Source: Aliidiomarina quisquiliarum
Lineage (GTDB): Bacteria; Pseudomonadota; Gammaproteobacteria; Enterobacterales; Alteromonadaceae
Assembly: GCF_023922585.1 (NCBI RefSeq)
Contig: NZ_JAMFTN010000053.1
Span: 80,846-144,845, forward strand
Length of the DNA stretch: 64,000 bases
Direction of reading: 5' to 3'
The stretch's first letter is position 1. Each line of letters begins with the position of its first letter. The notes beneath the pieces are model-generated. The model made no database searches. It saw only the letters and a program-made list of their open reading frames with translations, and had not been told where the DNA came from. A program made the position numbers and the translations under genes. Below, piece by piece: positions 36,577-46,463 of the stretch.

Positions 36577-37608
36577 ATGAAAAACAAAGCAGTATATATC
36601 ATAGCCTCAACATTCATTGTAATGAGCTCAAGCGCATTAGCCGCCGACAAGGTTGATGTGGACTTTTATGGCAAAATTCACGTTTCAACAGACTATTTAT
36701 ACGACGGCCACGACGGTGGCTTCAACGTGTCGAGTAACTCAAGTCGAATTGGAGTAAAAGCAAGCCACGTAATATCGCCAGAGCTGGAGCTTATAGGTCA
36801 AATTGAACGTGGTGTCGACGTGAGTGAAGGCAGTAGCACCATGAAAGCTCGTAGCACCTATGTGGGCTTACGTGGCGACTGGGGTACAGTGCGGGTGGGC
36901 TATTATTCATCGCCTACCATGTCGATGATGTCGGCTATAGACGAATTTCGCGACCGTATTGGTGAAGGCCGTAATATCGTTCGCCAAGACGCCGCCAATA
37001 TGGACCGCCGGTTAAAAAGTGGCGTACATTATCAAAGTCCCGCGTGGCAAGGTTTTACTCTAGCAGTGCACTATGGCACTACGGAAACGGAAGGTACCAC
37101 GGTTGACAATAAAAACGACGTGTTTAATACCAGCCTAACTTACAACACGGGCAGCTGGACTTTTATTGGCGGTTACCAAAATGACAACAAAAACCCGCAA
37201 CAAACCGTAGAAGGCTCTCGTTTTGCTGTAATAAAGGCGGGCGACGGTTGGCGTATAGCTGCTGTCGCACAGCATGTGTCGGGTTTAACCGACGCAGTAG
37301 CCGCAACCCCAACTAGCATGAATGCCTGGGGGGTTACAGGGCGTTACCAACTGAGTGACAAATATTGGCTGCGGGGCCAGGTATTTGGCCGTAGTTATAA
37401 AAACTCTGCCGATGATTCGTTACTGGCTACAGTAGGAGTGGATCGGGTTATTACCCCACGGTTGACATGGTATTTACTGGGCTCAAGTACACAAAACAGC
37501 GGTAATGCTATTGCCAATGTTACCGGTGGTGGTTATGGCGACAGCATGGTGGTATTAGCCGGCGATGATCCAATAGCCATTTCAACTGGGGTTGTTTTTT
37601 CGTTTTAA
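36577..37608 (+). CDS. Outer membrane porin (Gram-negative porin family)
   Basis: The 343-residue protein has a signal peptide (cut after SSSALA) and mature start ADKVDVDFYGKIHVS. Strands alternate, with SSRIGVKASHVISPELELIGQIE and RSTYVGLRGDWGTVRVGYYSSP typical of general porins of Gammaproteobacteria, and the chain ends in Phe (VVFSF), as needed for outer-membrane assembly. It sits just upstream of phoB on the same strand, which suggests a phosphate-related porin, but no Pho box is visible before it. AGGAG precedes the ATG. Anion preference is not shown by the sequence. Confidence 0.88.
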   Translation: MKNKAVYIIASTFIVMSSSALAADKVDVDFYGKIHVSTDYLYDGHDGGFNVSSNSSRIGVKASHVISPELELIGQIERGVDVSEGSSTMKARSTYVGLRGDWGTVRVGYYSSPTMSMMSAIDEFRDRIGEGRNIVRQDAANMDRRLKSGVHYQSPAWQGFTLAVHYGTTETEGTTVDNKNDVFNTSLTYNTGSWTFIGGYQNDNKNPQQTVEGSRFAVIKAGDGWRIAAVAQHVSGLTDAVAATPTSMNAWGVTGRYQLSDKYWLRGQVFGRSYKNSADDSLLATVGVDRVITPRLTWYLLGSSTQNSGNAIANVTGGGYGDSMVVLAGDDPIAISTGVVFSF

Positions 37609-37633
37609 TACGGCTAAGGGTGGGTATTATTGG

Positions 37634-37652
37634 CTTGTCATAAAAGTGTCAT
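37634..37652 (+). promoter_or_regulatory. Pho box before phoB
   Basis: Two direct repeats, TTGTCAT and GTGTCAT, separated by AAAA, match the PhoB-binding consensus CTGTCAT-(4)-CTGTCAT. A -10-like CATACT follows 10 bases later at 37663-37668. This predicts autoregulation of phoBR under phosphate limitation. Confidence 0.8.
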
Positions 37653-37703
37653 AGTAAGTTTGCATACTGTGCGCTATGAATTTATCCCTATAGGAATTTT
37701 TTA

Positions 37704-38390
37704 ATGGCAAGCCGTATTCTAATCGTTGAAGATGAAACCCCCATTCGAGAAATGCTGGTGTTCGTAATGGAACAACAAGGCTACGAAACCATAGAAGCTG
37801 CCGACTACACCAGTGCGGAACAACAATTAGTTGAGCCTTATCCAGACATGGTTTTGCTCGACTGGATGCTGCCTGGTGGCAGTGGCATACAATTAGCGCG
37901 ACAAATAAAAAACGCGGAGCACTTAAAACACATCCCCATTATTATGTTAACGGCTCGGGGTGAAGAAGAAGACAAGGTTCGCGGTTTAGAAGTCGGCGCC
38001 GACGACTATATGACCAAGCCTTTTTCACCTAAAGAACTGGCGGCCCGTATTCGAGCCGTGTTTCGCCGGGTGTCGCCCACCTCATTAAATGAACCCATAC
38101 ATATTGAAGGCTTATGCCTCGACCCGAGTGCGCACCGAGCGACAGCGAATAACATACCTCTTGAAATGGGCCCTACAGAGTTTCGCTTACTACATTTTTT
38201 TATGACCCACACGGAACGCGCCTATAGCCGCGAGCAATTACTCGATCAGGTGTGGGGCACCAATGTGTATGTAATAGACCGCACGGTAGACGTGCATATT
38301 CGCCGTTTACGCAAAGCCTTAGCGGCACATAAGTATGATCATTTCGTTCAAACCGTGCGGGGCGTAGGATATCGCTTCTCCGCTCGTTAA
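37704..38390 (+). CDS. phoB: Phosphate regulon response regulator PhoB
   Basis: The 228-residue protein has a receiver domain (residues 1-120) with the acidic pocket Glu9-Asp10, phosphoacceptor Asp53 in LLDWMLPG, Thr in MLTARGEE and Lys in [10 protein letters not shown]. The winged-helix DNA-binding domain (130-228) includes [15 protein letters not shown] and [12 protein letters not shown]. The length is close to E. coli PhoB (229). Phosphorylated PhoB activates the Pho regulon; predicted targets here are its own gene and pstS. phoR follows 35 bases downstream. Confidence 0.96.
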   Translation: MASRILIVEDETPIREMLVFVMEQQGYETIEAADYTSAEQQLVEPYPDMVLLDWMLPGGSGIQLARQIKNAEHLKHIPIIMLTARGEEEDKVRGLEVGADDYMTKPFSPKELAARIRAVFRRVSPTSLNEPIHIEGLCLDPSAHRATANNIPLEMGPTEFRLLHFFMTHTERAYSREQLLDQVWGTNVYVIDRTVDVHIRRLRKALAAHKYDHFVQTVRGVGYRFSAR

Positions 38391-38425
38391 CTTTTGTTTG
38401 TTAATAAGGAAAGGCCACAGCGTTT

Positions 38426-39730
38426 ATGGACCGGTACTTTACCCCAGTTAAAATTATCCGCCGCCTGCTGTTCAGTTTGCTTGTGGTTGGGCTGGCCGGT
38501 TGGTTATTTGGCTATACCTTTGAACTGCTAGTGGTTTATCTTGTTGGAGTGGTGCTGTGGAATAGCTTCTACCAACTAAAATTAAGTGATTGGTTGTGGA
38601 AAAGTAGAGCCACACAGCCGCCACAAGCTCCAGGTGCTTGGAGCGACATTTACGACGGTATTTATCGTACCCTCAGGCGCTCGCAAGCTCGCCGGCGTAA
38701 CCTAGCGCTAATTTTGCAGCGCTTCCGTGAAGCAGCAGAAACCATTCCCGATGCCGGCTTAGTGATTGAAAGCGACGGCACCCTAGTGTGGAGCAATAAG
38801 CTGGCGCAGCTTTACTTTGGCTTACAGTGGCCAACCGACAAAGGCATACGCATTACCAACTTGATCAGGCACCCACGATTCATTAAGTACTTTGGTGAAA
38901 AAGATTTCCGTGAAGCCATTACCCTTGGGGCGCCCGGCGGCGGCAAGCGGGAGATTGAATTACGTATTATGCCCTACGCGAAGGAGCAGTTATTAGTCAT
39001 TGCCCGCGATGTAACCCGTATTCGTATGTTAGAGCGCATGCGCAAAGACTTTGTGGCCAATGTGTCGCACGAACTAAAAACACCGCTTACGGTTATGCAA
39101 GGCTATTTGGAGTTAATGGCAGAGCCCAGCGCCTTACCTCCAGCAAGAATGACCAAAGCCATTGCCGATATGACAACACAAACACAACGCATGCAATTAA
39201 TGGTTGAACAGCTACTTACCTTGTCGCGCATGGAAGCCGATTACCAAGAAACCTTTACCGAACAGGTGGCCGTGGGGCCCATGTTACATGCCATGGTCAG
39301 CGAAATTAGCTTAATGCTGAATGAACAACAAGTGCAATTGCAACAGCAGATTGACAATGACTTAGTGGTGTTAGGCAATGCCGACAAATTACGCGCGGCA
39401 GTGCATAACTTGTTGGTGAATGCAGTGAAATACGCCGGTAAAGGTGCTGTTATTCACTTAACTTGGCGGCGTGAAGCGGAACAGGCACTGTTTTCTGTAC
39501 AAGACAATGGCCCAGGTATTGGCGAAGAGCACTTGTCGCGTTTAACTGAACGCTTTTACCGCGTGGCAGCAGACCGCAATAGCCATACAGGCGGTACCGG
39601 GCTTGGTTTGTCTATTGTAAAACATTCACTCGAGTCGCACCGTAGCCAACTTCAAGTAGAAAGCGTAGTAGGGGCCGGTAGCTGTTTTTCGTTTCGTTTA
39701 CCCCGCGATTTAACCCTTCCCCAAGGCTAA
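38426..39730 (+). CDS. phoR: Phosphate regulon sensor kinase PhoR
   Basis: The 434-residue protein has the PhoR layout: two membrane segments within residues 9-45 with almost no periplasmic loop, then a DUF3329/PAS region (IPDAGLVIESDGTLVWSNKLA) and HisKA with His215 in NVSHELKTPLTVMQGY. The ATPase domain shows NLLVNAVKYAG, DNGPGIG, ERFYRVA and GTGLGLSIVKH. Lacking a large periplasmic sensor, it is expected to read the state of the Pst transporter through PhoU. E. coli PhoR has 431 residues. Confidence 0.96.
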   Translation: MDRYFTPVKIIRRLLFSLLVVGLAGWLFGYTFELLVVYLVGVVLWNSFYQLKLSDWLWKSRATQPPQAPGAWSDIYDGIYRTLRRSQARRRNLALILQRFREAAETIPDAGLVIESDGTLVWSNKLAQLYFGLQWPTDKGIRITNLIRHPRFIKYFGEKDFREAITLGAPGGGKREIELRIMPYAKEQLLVIARDVTRIRMLERMRKDFVANVSHELKTPLTVMQGYLELMAEPSALPPARMTKAIADMTTQTQRMQLMVEQLLTLSRMEADYQETFTEQVAVGPMLHAMVSEISLMLNEQQVQLQQQIDNDLVVLGNADKLRAAVHNLLVNAVKYAGKGAVIHLTWRREAEQALFSVQDNGPGIGEEHLSRLTERFYRVAADRNSHTGGTGLGLSIVKHSLESHRSQLQVESVVGAGSCFSFRLPRDLTLPQG

Positions 39731-39748
39731 TTACGACCTTATTTTTCA

Positions 39749-39767
39749 CTGTCATAAAAGTGACACA
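39749..39767 (+). promoter_or_regulatory. Pho box before pstS
   Basis: CTGTCAT-AAAA-GTGACAC matches the Pho box consensus, with a -10-like TACTCT 9 bases later at 39777-39782 and the pstS ATG at 39827. It is very similar in spacing to the phoB site. Confidence 0.85.
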
Positions 39768-39826
39768 TAGCTAGCGTACTCTAGTCACATATTTACTCCA
39801 CACTACCCTAGGGCAAAGGAGATTTT

Positions 39827-40810
39827 ATGTTAGCAAAGAAACGTGCGGTGTCACTATTTGGTGCGCTAATACTAACCTGTAGCATAACGGCTTATGCCGA
39901 TGTTGATCCTAATTTACCTCACTATGAACGGGCTTCGGGTGTGTCGGGTAACCTAAGTTCCATAGGCTCCGACACACTCAATAACTTAATGACTCTGTGG
40001 GCCGAAGAATTCAATAAGTACTATCCCAATGTCAATATTCAGGTGCAAGGGGCCGGCTCTTCTACCGCGCCGCCAGCCATAACGGAAGGCACTGCTACGT
40101 TAGGCCCCATGAGCCGTGAAATGCGCCAATCAGAAATTCAAGCCTTTGAAAATAAGCACGGGTATGCACCTTACGCCTTGCCGGTGGCCATAGACATGGT
40201 GGCGGTGTATGTAAACAAAGACAATCCAATAGAAGGATTAAGCCTACCTCAAGTAGATGCTATTTTTTCGGCTACCCGCCGCGGTGGCTATGCCCAAGAT
40301 ATAACCCGCTGGGGGCAGTTAGGGCTTACCGGTGCATGGGCAAAGCGCGACTTTGCTTTGTACAGTCGCAATGCGGTGTCTGGCACCTATGGATTCTTCA
40401 AAGACATGGCGCTGTTTGGCGGCGACTATAAATCAAGTATTAATGAACAACCAGGGTCGTCGTCAGTGGTTCAGGGGGTGTCTGAGTCTATCAATGGTAT
40501 TGGTTATTCCGGTATAGGTTACCGCACCTCGAGTGTACGCGCTTTACCCTTATCAGTTAAAACAGGTGGCGAGTTTTTTGAGCCTAGCCCAGACAATGCG
40601 GCAACCGGCGACTACCCTTTAGCGAGATATTTATATGTGTATATCAATAAACACCCGAATCGACCACTTGACCCAATGATGCGAGAGTTTGTTCGTATGC
40701 TTTATAGCCAGGTAGGCCAAGGTGTTGTATTTCGCGACGGTTATGTGCCGCTACCTGAAGTTGTTGCAGCGCGAGTACGTAATGAACTTGGCATAGAGGC
40801 AGCGCCATGA
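39827..40810 (+). CDS. pstS: Phosphate ABC transporter substrate-binding protein PstS
   Basis: The 327-residue periplasmic protein has a signal peptide (cut near AYA-DVDP). [19 protein letters not shown] near the N-terminus and [25 protein letters not shown] hold the phosphate-binding serines, threonine and the SxxM loop. [17 protein letters not shown] is the third contact. It resembles the PstS-like proteins of Shewanella and relatives rather than the E. coli protein closely. It is induced by phosphate limitation through the upstream Pho box. Its stop codon overlaps the next start (ATGA). Confidence 0.93.
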   Translation: MLAKKRAVSLFGALILTCSITAYADVDPNLPHYERASGVSGNLSSIGSDTLNNLMTLWAEEFNKYYPNVNIQVQGAGSSTAPPAITEGTATLGPMSREMRQSEIQAFENKHGYAPYALPVAIDMVAVYVNKDNPIEGLSLPQVDAIFSATRRGGYAQDITRWGQLGLTGAWAKRDFALYSRNAVSGTYGFFKDMALFGGDYKSSINEQPGSSSVVQGVSESINGIGYSGIGYRTSSVRALPLSVKTGGEFFEPSPDNAATGDYPLARYLYVYINKHPNRPLDPMMREFVRMLYSQVGQGVVFRDGYVPLPEVVAARVRNELGIEAAP

Positions 40811-43095
40811 CAGGAACAGTGGCCACAGCGACAGGAAAGCCTGCTAGGTCGAAATTGCCTGAACAAGCACTGCGTGAAAAACGCCGCCGTTGGCGTCGGC
40901 TAAAAGACAACATTTCCCGAATTGGTATTACCGCTGCGGGTTATGGGGTGGTGTTGTCGTTAGCACTTATTTTTGTGTACTTACTTTATGAAGTGCTGCC
41001 CATATTAAAAGGCGCAACCATCGAGCCTGTGGCTGAATACACTATGCCAGCACTGCCCGCTGGCGACCGCCTAGCACACTTAACTATGGAACGTTATCAA
41101 GAGCTTGGTATACGCTATTCAGCGCAAGGCAAGGTCACTTTTTTCAACTTAAATGACGGCAGCATTAGGGCGCAGCAAGGAGTGGTTTTTCCCGCTAACC
41201 AGCAGCCTAGTAGCTTTGCAGCGGCAGAGTATTTAGGTGGCCTGGTGGCCTACGGAACGAACCAAGGCGGTATTCAGTTGGTACGGCCTGACTATGAACT
41301 GTCGTTCCCCAATGAACAACGCCATATTAGTCCGCAGGTTAGCTTTCCTTATGGTAATACGCCAATAACCCTCGACCTTGAAGGCCAAGCTATTCGCCAA
41401 CTGGCGGTGCAGGAATCTACCCGAGGCAGGCCGGCGGTCCTTGCGGTTGGTGTTACCGCCGACCAGCGTTGGGTGTTAGCGCACATTAGCACGCGGGAAA
41501 ATTTATTTACCGGCGCGCTTAGTACGCAAGTAAAACGCAGCCAATTAACGGCATTAAATATGCAGCCGAGCTTTATTTTAGTTGATAAAAGCTTCCAAAA
41601 TCTTTTTGTGGCTGAACAAAGCCGCATACATTATGTAGACATCAGCGACCTTACAGCACCCCGTGTGTTGCAAACCGTCGACGTGGGAGCTGAAATTACG
41701 GCTTTCGACTTTTTAGTCGGGTCGGTATCGGTTGTTGTTGGTACTAAAACAGGTGAACTAAGTCAGTGGTTTCCCGTACGCGATAACAGCAACCATTATA
41801 GTTTTGAGCGTGTGCGCAACTTCGCTAGCCAGCCCGGCGCCATTACCAAAATTACCCCAGAATATACCCGAAAAGGTTTTCTGGCGGCAGACAGCAAAGG
41901 CAATGTCAGTGTTCATTATGCAACGTCGTCGCGCACCTTATTGAGTAAAAACCTAAGCGAGCAAGCCATTACCAATATGGCTATTTCACCCGTTAACCGA
42001 GCGGTTATGGCCGTTACTGCTCAGGGCAGGGTTACCTTCGCGTCGGTGTGGAATCAGCACCCGCAACTGTCGTTTAAAGCACTATGGAATCGCGTTTGGT
42101 ACGAAGGGCGGGCTGATCCTGAGTATATTTGGCAGTCATCGTCGGGTAACGACGAGTTTGAATCGAAATTCTCGTTAATTCCCTTGTCGATAGGTACATT
42201 AAAAGCAGCTTTTTTTGCCATGCTGTTTGCCATGCCGTTGGGCATTATGGCTGCGGTTTACACGGCGTACTTCATGACCCCAAAACTGCGCGGTATTGTT
42301 AAACCAACCATAGAAGTAATGGAAGCACTACCCACGGTTATTCTCGGGTTTTTAGCGGGTTTATGGCTGGCGCCCTTTATGGAAAATAACTTACCCGCAG
42401 TTTTTTCATTATTACTTGGCTTGCCTTTGATGATGGTGCTGGCGTCTTTCTTGTGGCGTTACTTGCCCAGCCGCTTACGTAATCGGGTAGCGGGGGGCTG
42501 GGAAGCGGCTATTTTGGTGCCGGTGGTGCTGGCCTTTGGCTGGTTCGCTGTTAGCGCAAGCCCTTGGGTAGAAGTGATTTTTTTCGACGGTAGTATGCGT
42601 CAGTGGCTAACCAATAGCGGTATTACCTATGATCAACGTAACGCCTTAGTGGTTGGGGTGACCATGGGCTTTGCGGTTATTCCAACCATTTATTCTATTG
42701 CCGAAGACGCCGTGTTTAATGTGCCGAAACATTTAACCCAAGGCTCGTTGGCACTCGGAGCTACGCCGTGGCAAACCATGGTTGGGGTGGTGTTGCCTAC
42801 AGCAAGCCCAGGTATTTTTTCCGGCAGCATGATTGGTTTTGGCCGCGCCGTTGGCGAAACCATGATTGTACTTATGGCAACTGGCAACAGCCCAATCGTA
42901 AATTTCAACATTTTCGAAGGTATGCGTACTTTGTCGGCCAACATTGCCGTTGAATTACCAGAAACAGCTGTGGGTAGCTCGCACTTTAGAATTCTGTTTT
43001 TAGCTGCCTTAGTGTTGTTTACCTTTACTTTTATTCTTAACACCATTGCTGAAGTGGTGCGTCAACGCTTGCGTAAGCGTTACAGCAACTTATAA
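40807..43095 (+). CDS. pstC: Phosphate ABC transporter permease, PstC type with large periplasmic domain
   Basis: The 762-residue protein is more than twice the length of E. coli PstC (319). After a basic start and one membrane helix (about 43-65) comes a periplasmic domain of roughly 380 residues, beta-rich with repeated strand pairs such as [18 protein letters not shown]. From about 465 follows the permease: membrane segments, then [12 protein letters not shown], and the EAA-type contact loop [24 protein letters not shown] for the PstB ATPase. [16 protein letters not shown] is the family signature. Long versions of this kind occur in other marine gammaproteobacteria. The role of the periplasmic domain is not established. 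Confidence 0.92.
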   Translation: MTGTVATATGKPARSKLPEQALREKRRRWRRLKDNISRIGITAAGYGVVLSLALIFVYLLYEVLPILKGATIEPVAEYTMPALPAGDRLAHLTMERYQELGIRYSAQGKVTFFNLNDGSIRAQQGVVFPANQQPSSFAAAEYLGGLVAYGTNQGGIQLVRPDYELSFPNEQRHISPQVSFPYGNTPITLDLEGQAIRQLAVQESTRGRPAVLAVGVTADQRWVLAHISTRENLFTGALSTQVKRSQLTALNMQPSFILVDKSFQNLFVAEQSRIHYVDISDLTAPRVLQTVDVGAEITAFDFLVGSVSVVVGTKTGELSQWFPVRDNSNHYSFERVRNFASQPGAITKITPEYTRKGFLAADSKGNVSVHYATSSRTLLSKNLSEQAITNMAISPVNRAVMAVTAQGRVTFASVWNQHPQLSFKALWNRVWYEGRADPEYIWQSSSGNDEFESKFSLIPLSIGTLKAAFFAMLFAMPLGIMAAVYTAYFMTPKLRGIVKPTIEVMEALPTVILGFLAGLWLAPFMENNLPAVFSLLLGLPLMMVLASFLWRYLPSRLRNRVAGGWEAAILVPVVLAFGWFAVSASPWVEVIFFDGSMRQWLTNSGITYDQRNALVVGVTMGFAVIPTIYSIAEDAVFNVPKHLTQGSLALGATPWQTMVGVVLPTASPGIFSGSMIGFGRAVGETMIVLMATGNSPIVNFNIFEGMRTLSANIAVELPETAVGSSHFRILFLAALVLFTFTFILNTIAEVVRQRLRKRYSNL

Positions 43096-43110
43096 CAAGG
43101 AGCCATAGTT

Positions 43111-44778
43111 ATGAAAAAATGGTTTAACAGCGGCTCACCTTGGATTTGGTTAACCGGCGGAGCGGTAACAATAAGCGTGGTAATGGTAGTTGGCTTGCTA
43201 GGGCTTATTGCGGTACGTGGCTTCAGCCATTTTTGGCCCACTAACGTTGCACAAATAGAAATTAACGATGCCAAAAATAATATACACGAGGTGTTACTTG
43301 GTGAAATCGCCCGTAGCGAAACGGTAACGGCAGCTTTTGCGCGGGAAGCTGGCCATGTGGTGCCAGAACACATGAAGGTGGTCACGCGCTACTTGGTAAA
43401 ACAAGGCAACCGTGAGCATGTTAGCTCCGACTTTGTGTGGCGGTTTAATATGGGTATGGAGGAGTTTCAATACCCGAAAGGCGTATACGTTATTGAACGT
43501 AGAGCCTGGGGCGACTTCTTTGGCTTTCCGCAGGCCTTGCAGTATGGCGGCACAGAAGTTTTAAGTTCAGCGGCCGACTTTCACCAACAGGTGCAACAAC
43601 AGGTGGCAGAAAGTGTTGCAGCGCATCAACGTATTAAGCGTATTGAACGCGGTGACATCGGCCGAATAAACACCCGTATGGAAGCGCTAAGGTTGCAGCA
43701 GCGCCAGCTAGAGCTCGATCAAGTGTCAGGCCATGCGTTGCAGCAGGCATTGGCACAAATCGAGCAGGAAAAAACGCAATTAGACGCAGACTACCTCGCC
43801 TTGCGCCAACAGCTAGACACCTTGTATGCAGAGCAGCAACAAGCGGTGCTGCGCATGCAAATGGTGAATGGCCAAGAAGCCGACATTAAATTGGCCGATA
43901 TTGTGGCAATCACCTTACCGAATGACATGTCGGCTCTACAAAAGTGGTCGGAGTATTTTAAACAAGTATGGGTGTTTTTATCGGCAGAGCCACGGGAAGC
44001 AAATACGGAAGGGGGTATATTTCCCGCTATTTTCGGCACCATAACCATGGTGTTTATTATGTCGATTATGGTCACGCCTTTTGGTGTGTTGGCGGCTATT
44101 TACTTGCGCGAATACGCCAAGCAGGGCTTTGTTACCCGCATGGTACGAATTTCCGTATATAACTTGGCGGGTGTGCCTTCTATTGTGTACGGAGTGTTCG
44201 GCTTAGGGTTCTTCATCTACTTTTTAGGTGGCAATATTGACCGAATTTTTTATGAAGCGGCGTTGCCGTCACCTACCTTTGGTACGCCGGGCTTGTTTTG
44301 GGCGTCACTCACGCTGGCCTTACTAACCTTGCCAGTGGTGATTGTTTCTACTGAAGAAGGTTTAGCGCGAATTCCTAGTACCATTCGTCAAGGCTCGTTG
44401 GCCTTAGGCGCCACCAAGTCGGAAACCCTATGGCGCGTGGTAGTGCCGCTAGCCACGCCGGGCATGATGACAGGGTTAATTCTGGCCATTGCCCGTGCAG
44501 CAGGCGAAGTTGCACCATTAATGTTAGTGGGTGTAGTAAAGCTAGCGCCAACCTTGCCCATTGACGGTGAATTTCCTTTTGTACATCTAGATCGCAAAAT
44601 AATGCACCTTGGCTTTCATATATTTGATGTGGGTTTTCAAAGCCCGAATGTAGAAGCAGCACGACCTTTAGTTTATGCCACAGCATTAACGCTAGTGGTG
44701 TTAATTATCGTGCTGAACTTAACGGCCGTAACCATACGTAACCGCTTGCGAGAAAAATATCGTAGTGATTCGGATTAA
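43111..44778 (+). CDS. pstA: Phosphate ABC transporter permease, PstA type with coiled-coil insert
   Basis: The 555-residue protein is longer than E. coli PstA (296). TM1 is at about 12-35. A periplasmic region of about 270 residues follows, whose middle (about 150-250) is a charged, glutamine-rich coiled coil (LRLQQRQLELDQ, ALAQIEQEKTQLDADYLALRQQL). The permease part starts near 300 and contains the ATPase contact loop [23 protein letters not shown] and AIARAAGEVAPLMLVGVVK. It pairs with the PstC-type permease, with which it shares an enlarged periplasmic part. AAGGAG precedes the ATG. Confidence 0.92.
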   Translation: MKKWFNSGSPWIWLTGGAVTISVVMVVGLLGLIAVRGFSHFWPTNVAQIEINDAKNNIHEVLLGEIARSETVTAAFAREAGHVVPEHMKVVTRYLVKQGNREHVSSDFVWRFNMGMEEFQYPKGVYVIERRAWGDFFGFPQALQYGGTEVLSSAADFHQQVQQQVAESVAAHQRIKRIERGDIGRINTRMEALRLQQRQLELDQVSGHALQQALAQIEQEKTQLDADYLALRQQLDTLYAEQQQAVLRMQMVNGQEADIKLADIVAITLPNDMSALQKWSEYFKQVWVFLSAEPREANTEGGIFPAIFGTITMVFIMSIMVTPFGVLAAIYLREYAKQGFVTRMVRISVYNLAGVPSIVYGVFGLGFFIYFLGGNIDRIFYEAALPSPTFGTPGLFWASLTLALLTLPVVIVSTEEGLARIPSTIRQGSLALGATKSETLWRVVVPLATPGMMTGLILAIARAAGEVAPLMLVGVVKLAPTLPIDGEFPFVHLDRKIMHLGFHIFDVGFQSPNVEAARPLVYATALTLVVLIIVLNLTAVTIRNRLREKYRSDSD

Positions 44779-44838
44779 CATCGCCGTTTATGCACGAAAC
44801 CTGAGTGCCGTTTAAAATTGAAGAGGTAAGAACACGCT

Positions 44839-45672
44839 ATGTCAGCAACTGAACAGATAAAGCCAGCGATAAAAACTGCGCTAACAGCGGCAGGAGAGGG
44901 TAAAAAAATCAGCGACTTTGAAACTAAATTTGAAGTTCGTAACCTGCGTTTGAAATATGGTAAAGACGAAGCCCTAAAAGGCATTAGTTTACAAATACCA
45001 AAAAACAAAGTAACCGCCTTTATTGGGCCTTCGGGGTGTGGCAAGTCAACTTTATTACGCTGCTTTAATCGTATGAACGACTTAGTCGACAACTGCACAG
45101 TGGAAGGTGAAGTGTTGCTCGACGGCGAAAATGTTTATGCACCAAAAGTAGACGTGTCTGAACTGCGTCGGCGGGTGGGCATGGTGTTTCAGAAGCCCAA
45201 CCCATTTCCTAAGTCAATTTATGAAAATGTTGCCTACGGTTTGCGCTTACAAGGGGTAAACGATCGGCGCACGCTTGCAGAAGTGGTGGAAAGTTCGTTA
45301 CGCGGTGCGGCCTTATGGGACGAAGTAAAAGACCGCTTAAATGACAACGCCTTTGGTTTGTCGGGAGGCCAGCAGCAACGCTTGGTGATTGCTCGGGCCA
45401 TTGCTATAGAGCCGGAAGTGTTGCTGCTAGACGAGCCCGCGTCGGCGTTAGACCCAATTTCCACCTTGAAAATTGAAGAGCTCATCGATGAATTAAAAGA
45501 CAAATACACCATCGCTATTGTTACGCATAATATGCAACAGGCGGCGCGAGTGTCTGACTTTACTGCGTTCTTGTATATGGGAGAGTTAGTTGAACATGCG
45601 GATACCAACGTGCTGTTTACTACCCCCGGCAGCAAGCAAACGGAAGACTACATTACTGGCCGTTACGGTTAG
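44839..45672 (+). CDS. pstB: Phosphate ABC transporter ATP-binding protein
   Basis: The 277-residue ATPase has Walker [11 protein letters not shown]-loop [10 protein letters not shown] (the KPNPFP form is typical of PstB), signature LSGGQQQR, Walker [14 protein letters not shown] and switch His in VTHNMQQ. It powers the permeases PstC/PstA at the inner membrane. About 30 residues before the ABC fold are an extra N-terminal extension compared with E. coli (257). phoU follows 30 bases downstream. Confidence 0.97.
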   Translation: MSATEQIKPAIKTALTAAGEGKKISDFETKFEVRNLRLKYGKDEALKGISLQIPKNKVTAFIGPSGCGKSTLLRCFNRMNDLVDNCTVEGEVLLDGENVYAPKVDVSELRRRVGMVFQKPNPFPKSIYENVAYGLRLQGVNDRRTLAEVVESSLRGAALWDEVKDRLNDNAFGLSGGQQQRLVIARAIAIEPEVLLLDEPASALDPISTLKIEELIDELKDKYTIAIVTHNMQQAARVSDFTAFLYMGELVEHADTNVLFTTPGSKQTEDYITGRYG

Positions 45673-45702
45673 GTTAAGTGGCTTATTGGTAGCGAGGAAG
45701 CT

Positions 45703-46416
45703 ATGGACAAATTAAATTTAGGCAAGCATATTTCTGGCAAGTTTAGCGCCGAGCTAAGTTCGGTTATGAGCAAAGTGCTGGCTATGGGTGGCTTGGTAGA
45801 AAAACAATTAACCGATGCGCTTATGGCCATTCAGTTAGATGACAAAGAATTAGCCAACCGCGTGCTTAGTAACGACGTGAACATTAACGAGCTAGAGCTA
45901 GACATTGACAGTGCTTGCACGCGTATTATTGCCAAGCGCCAACCCACGGCAAGCGACTTAAGGTTGGTTTTAGCTATTTTAAAAGCCATTAGTGATCTTG
46001 AGCGTATTGGCGACGAAAGTGAGCGCATTGCCCGGGTGGCGTTAAAAAGCTTCAATAAAGAGCAAGAGCATTTATTAGTCAGCTTAGAAAACTTGGGCCA
46101 GCATGTACTAACTATGTTGCGCCAAGTGCTCGACGCTTTTGCCCGTATGGATGAAGACGCGGCATTTGAAGTGCACCAACAAGACGCGACGGCTGATCGT
46201 CAATACGAAGCACTAACGCGGTTGTTAATGACCTACATGATGGAAGACTCGCGCAGCATCCCGAAAATAATGGACGTGATGTGGTCGGCACGATCACTCG
46301 AACGCATTGGCGATCGCTGCCAGAATATAGCCGAATATATAATTTATTTTGTGCGCGGAAAAGACGTTCGTCACGCCTCTCCCGAATTAATGAAAAGTAC
46401 CGTGCAAGGTCGCTGA
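45703..46416 (+). CDS. phoU: Phosphate transport regulator PhoU
   Basis: The 237-residue helical protein consists of two related three-helix bundles, each ending in a metal-binding motif: DLERIGDESERIA (about 103-115) and SLERIGDRCQNIAEYI (about 197-212). PhoU passes the transport state of Pst to PhoR and turns PhoB off in high phosphate. It ends the pst operon; the last codons lie in a perfect inverted repeat (see the terminator entry). Confidence 0.96.
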   Translation: MDKLNLGKHISGKFSAELSSVMSKVLAMGGLVEKQLTDALMAIQLDDKELANRVLSNDVNINELELDIDSACTRIIAKRQPTASDLRLVLAILKAISDLERIGDESERIARVALKSFNKEQEHLLVSLENLGQHVLTMLRQVLDAFARMDEDAAFEVHQQDATADRQYEALTRLLMTYMMEDSRSIPKIMDVMWSARSLERIGDRCQNIAEYIIYFVRGKDVRHASPELMKSTVQGR

Positions 46417-46433
46417 AACTAGCCTTGCACGGT
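46399..46433. terminator. Inverted repeat between phoU and serA, probable shared terminator
   Basis: ACCGTGCAAGG (46399-46409) and CCTTGCACGGT (46423-46433) form a perfect 11-base stem with a 13-base loop. The left arm is inside phoU. A TTTTC run follows on the minus strand, so termination of serA is better supported than that of phoU. Confidence 0.55.
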
Positions 46434-46463
46434 GTTAATGAAAGTACGGTAAACGCAATACGG

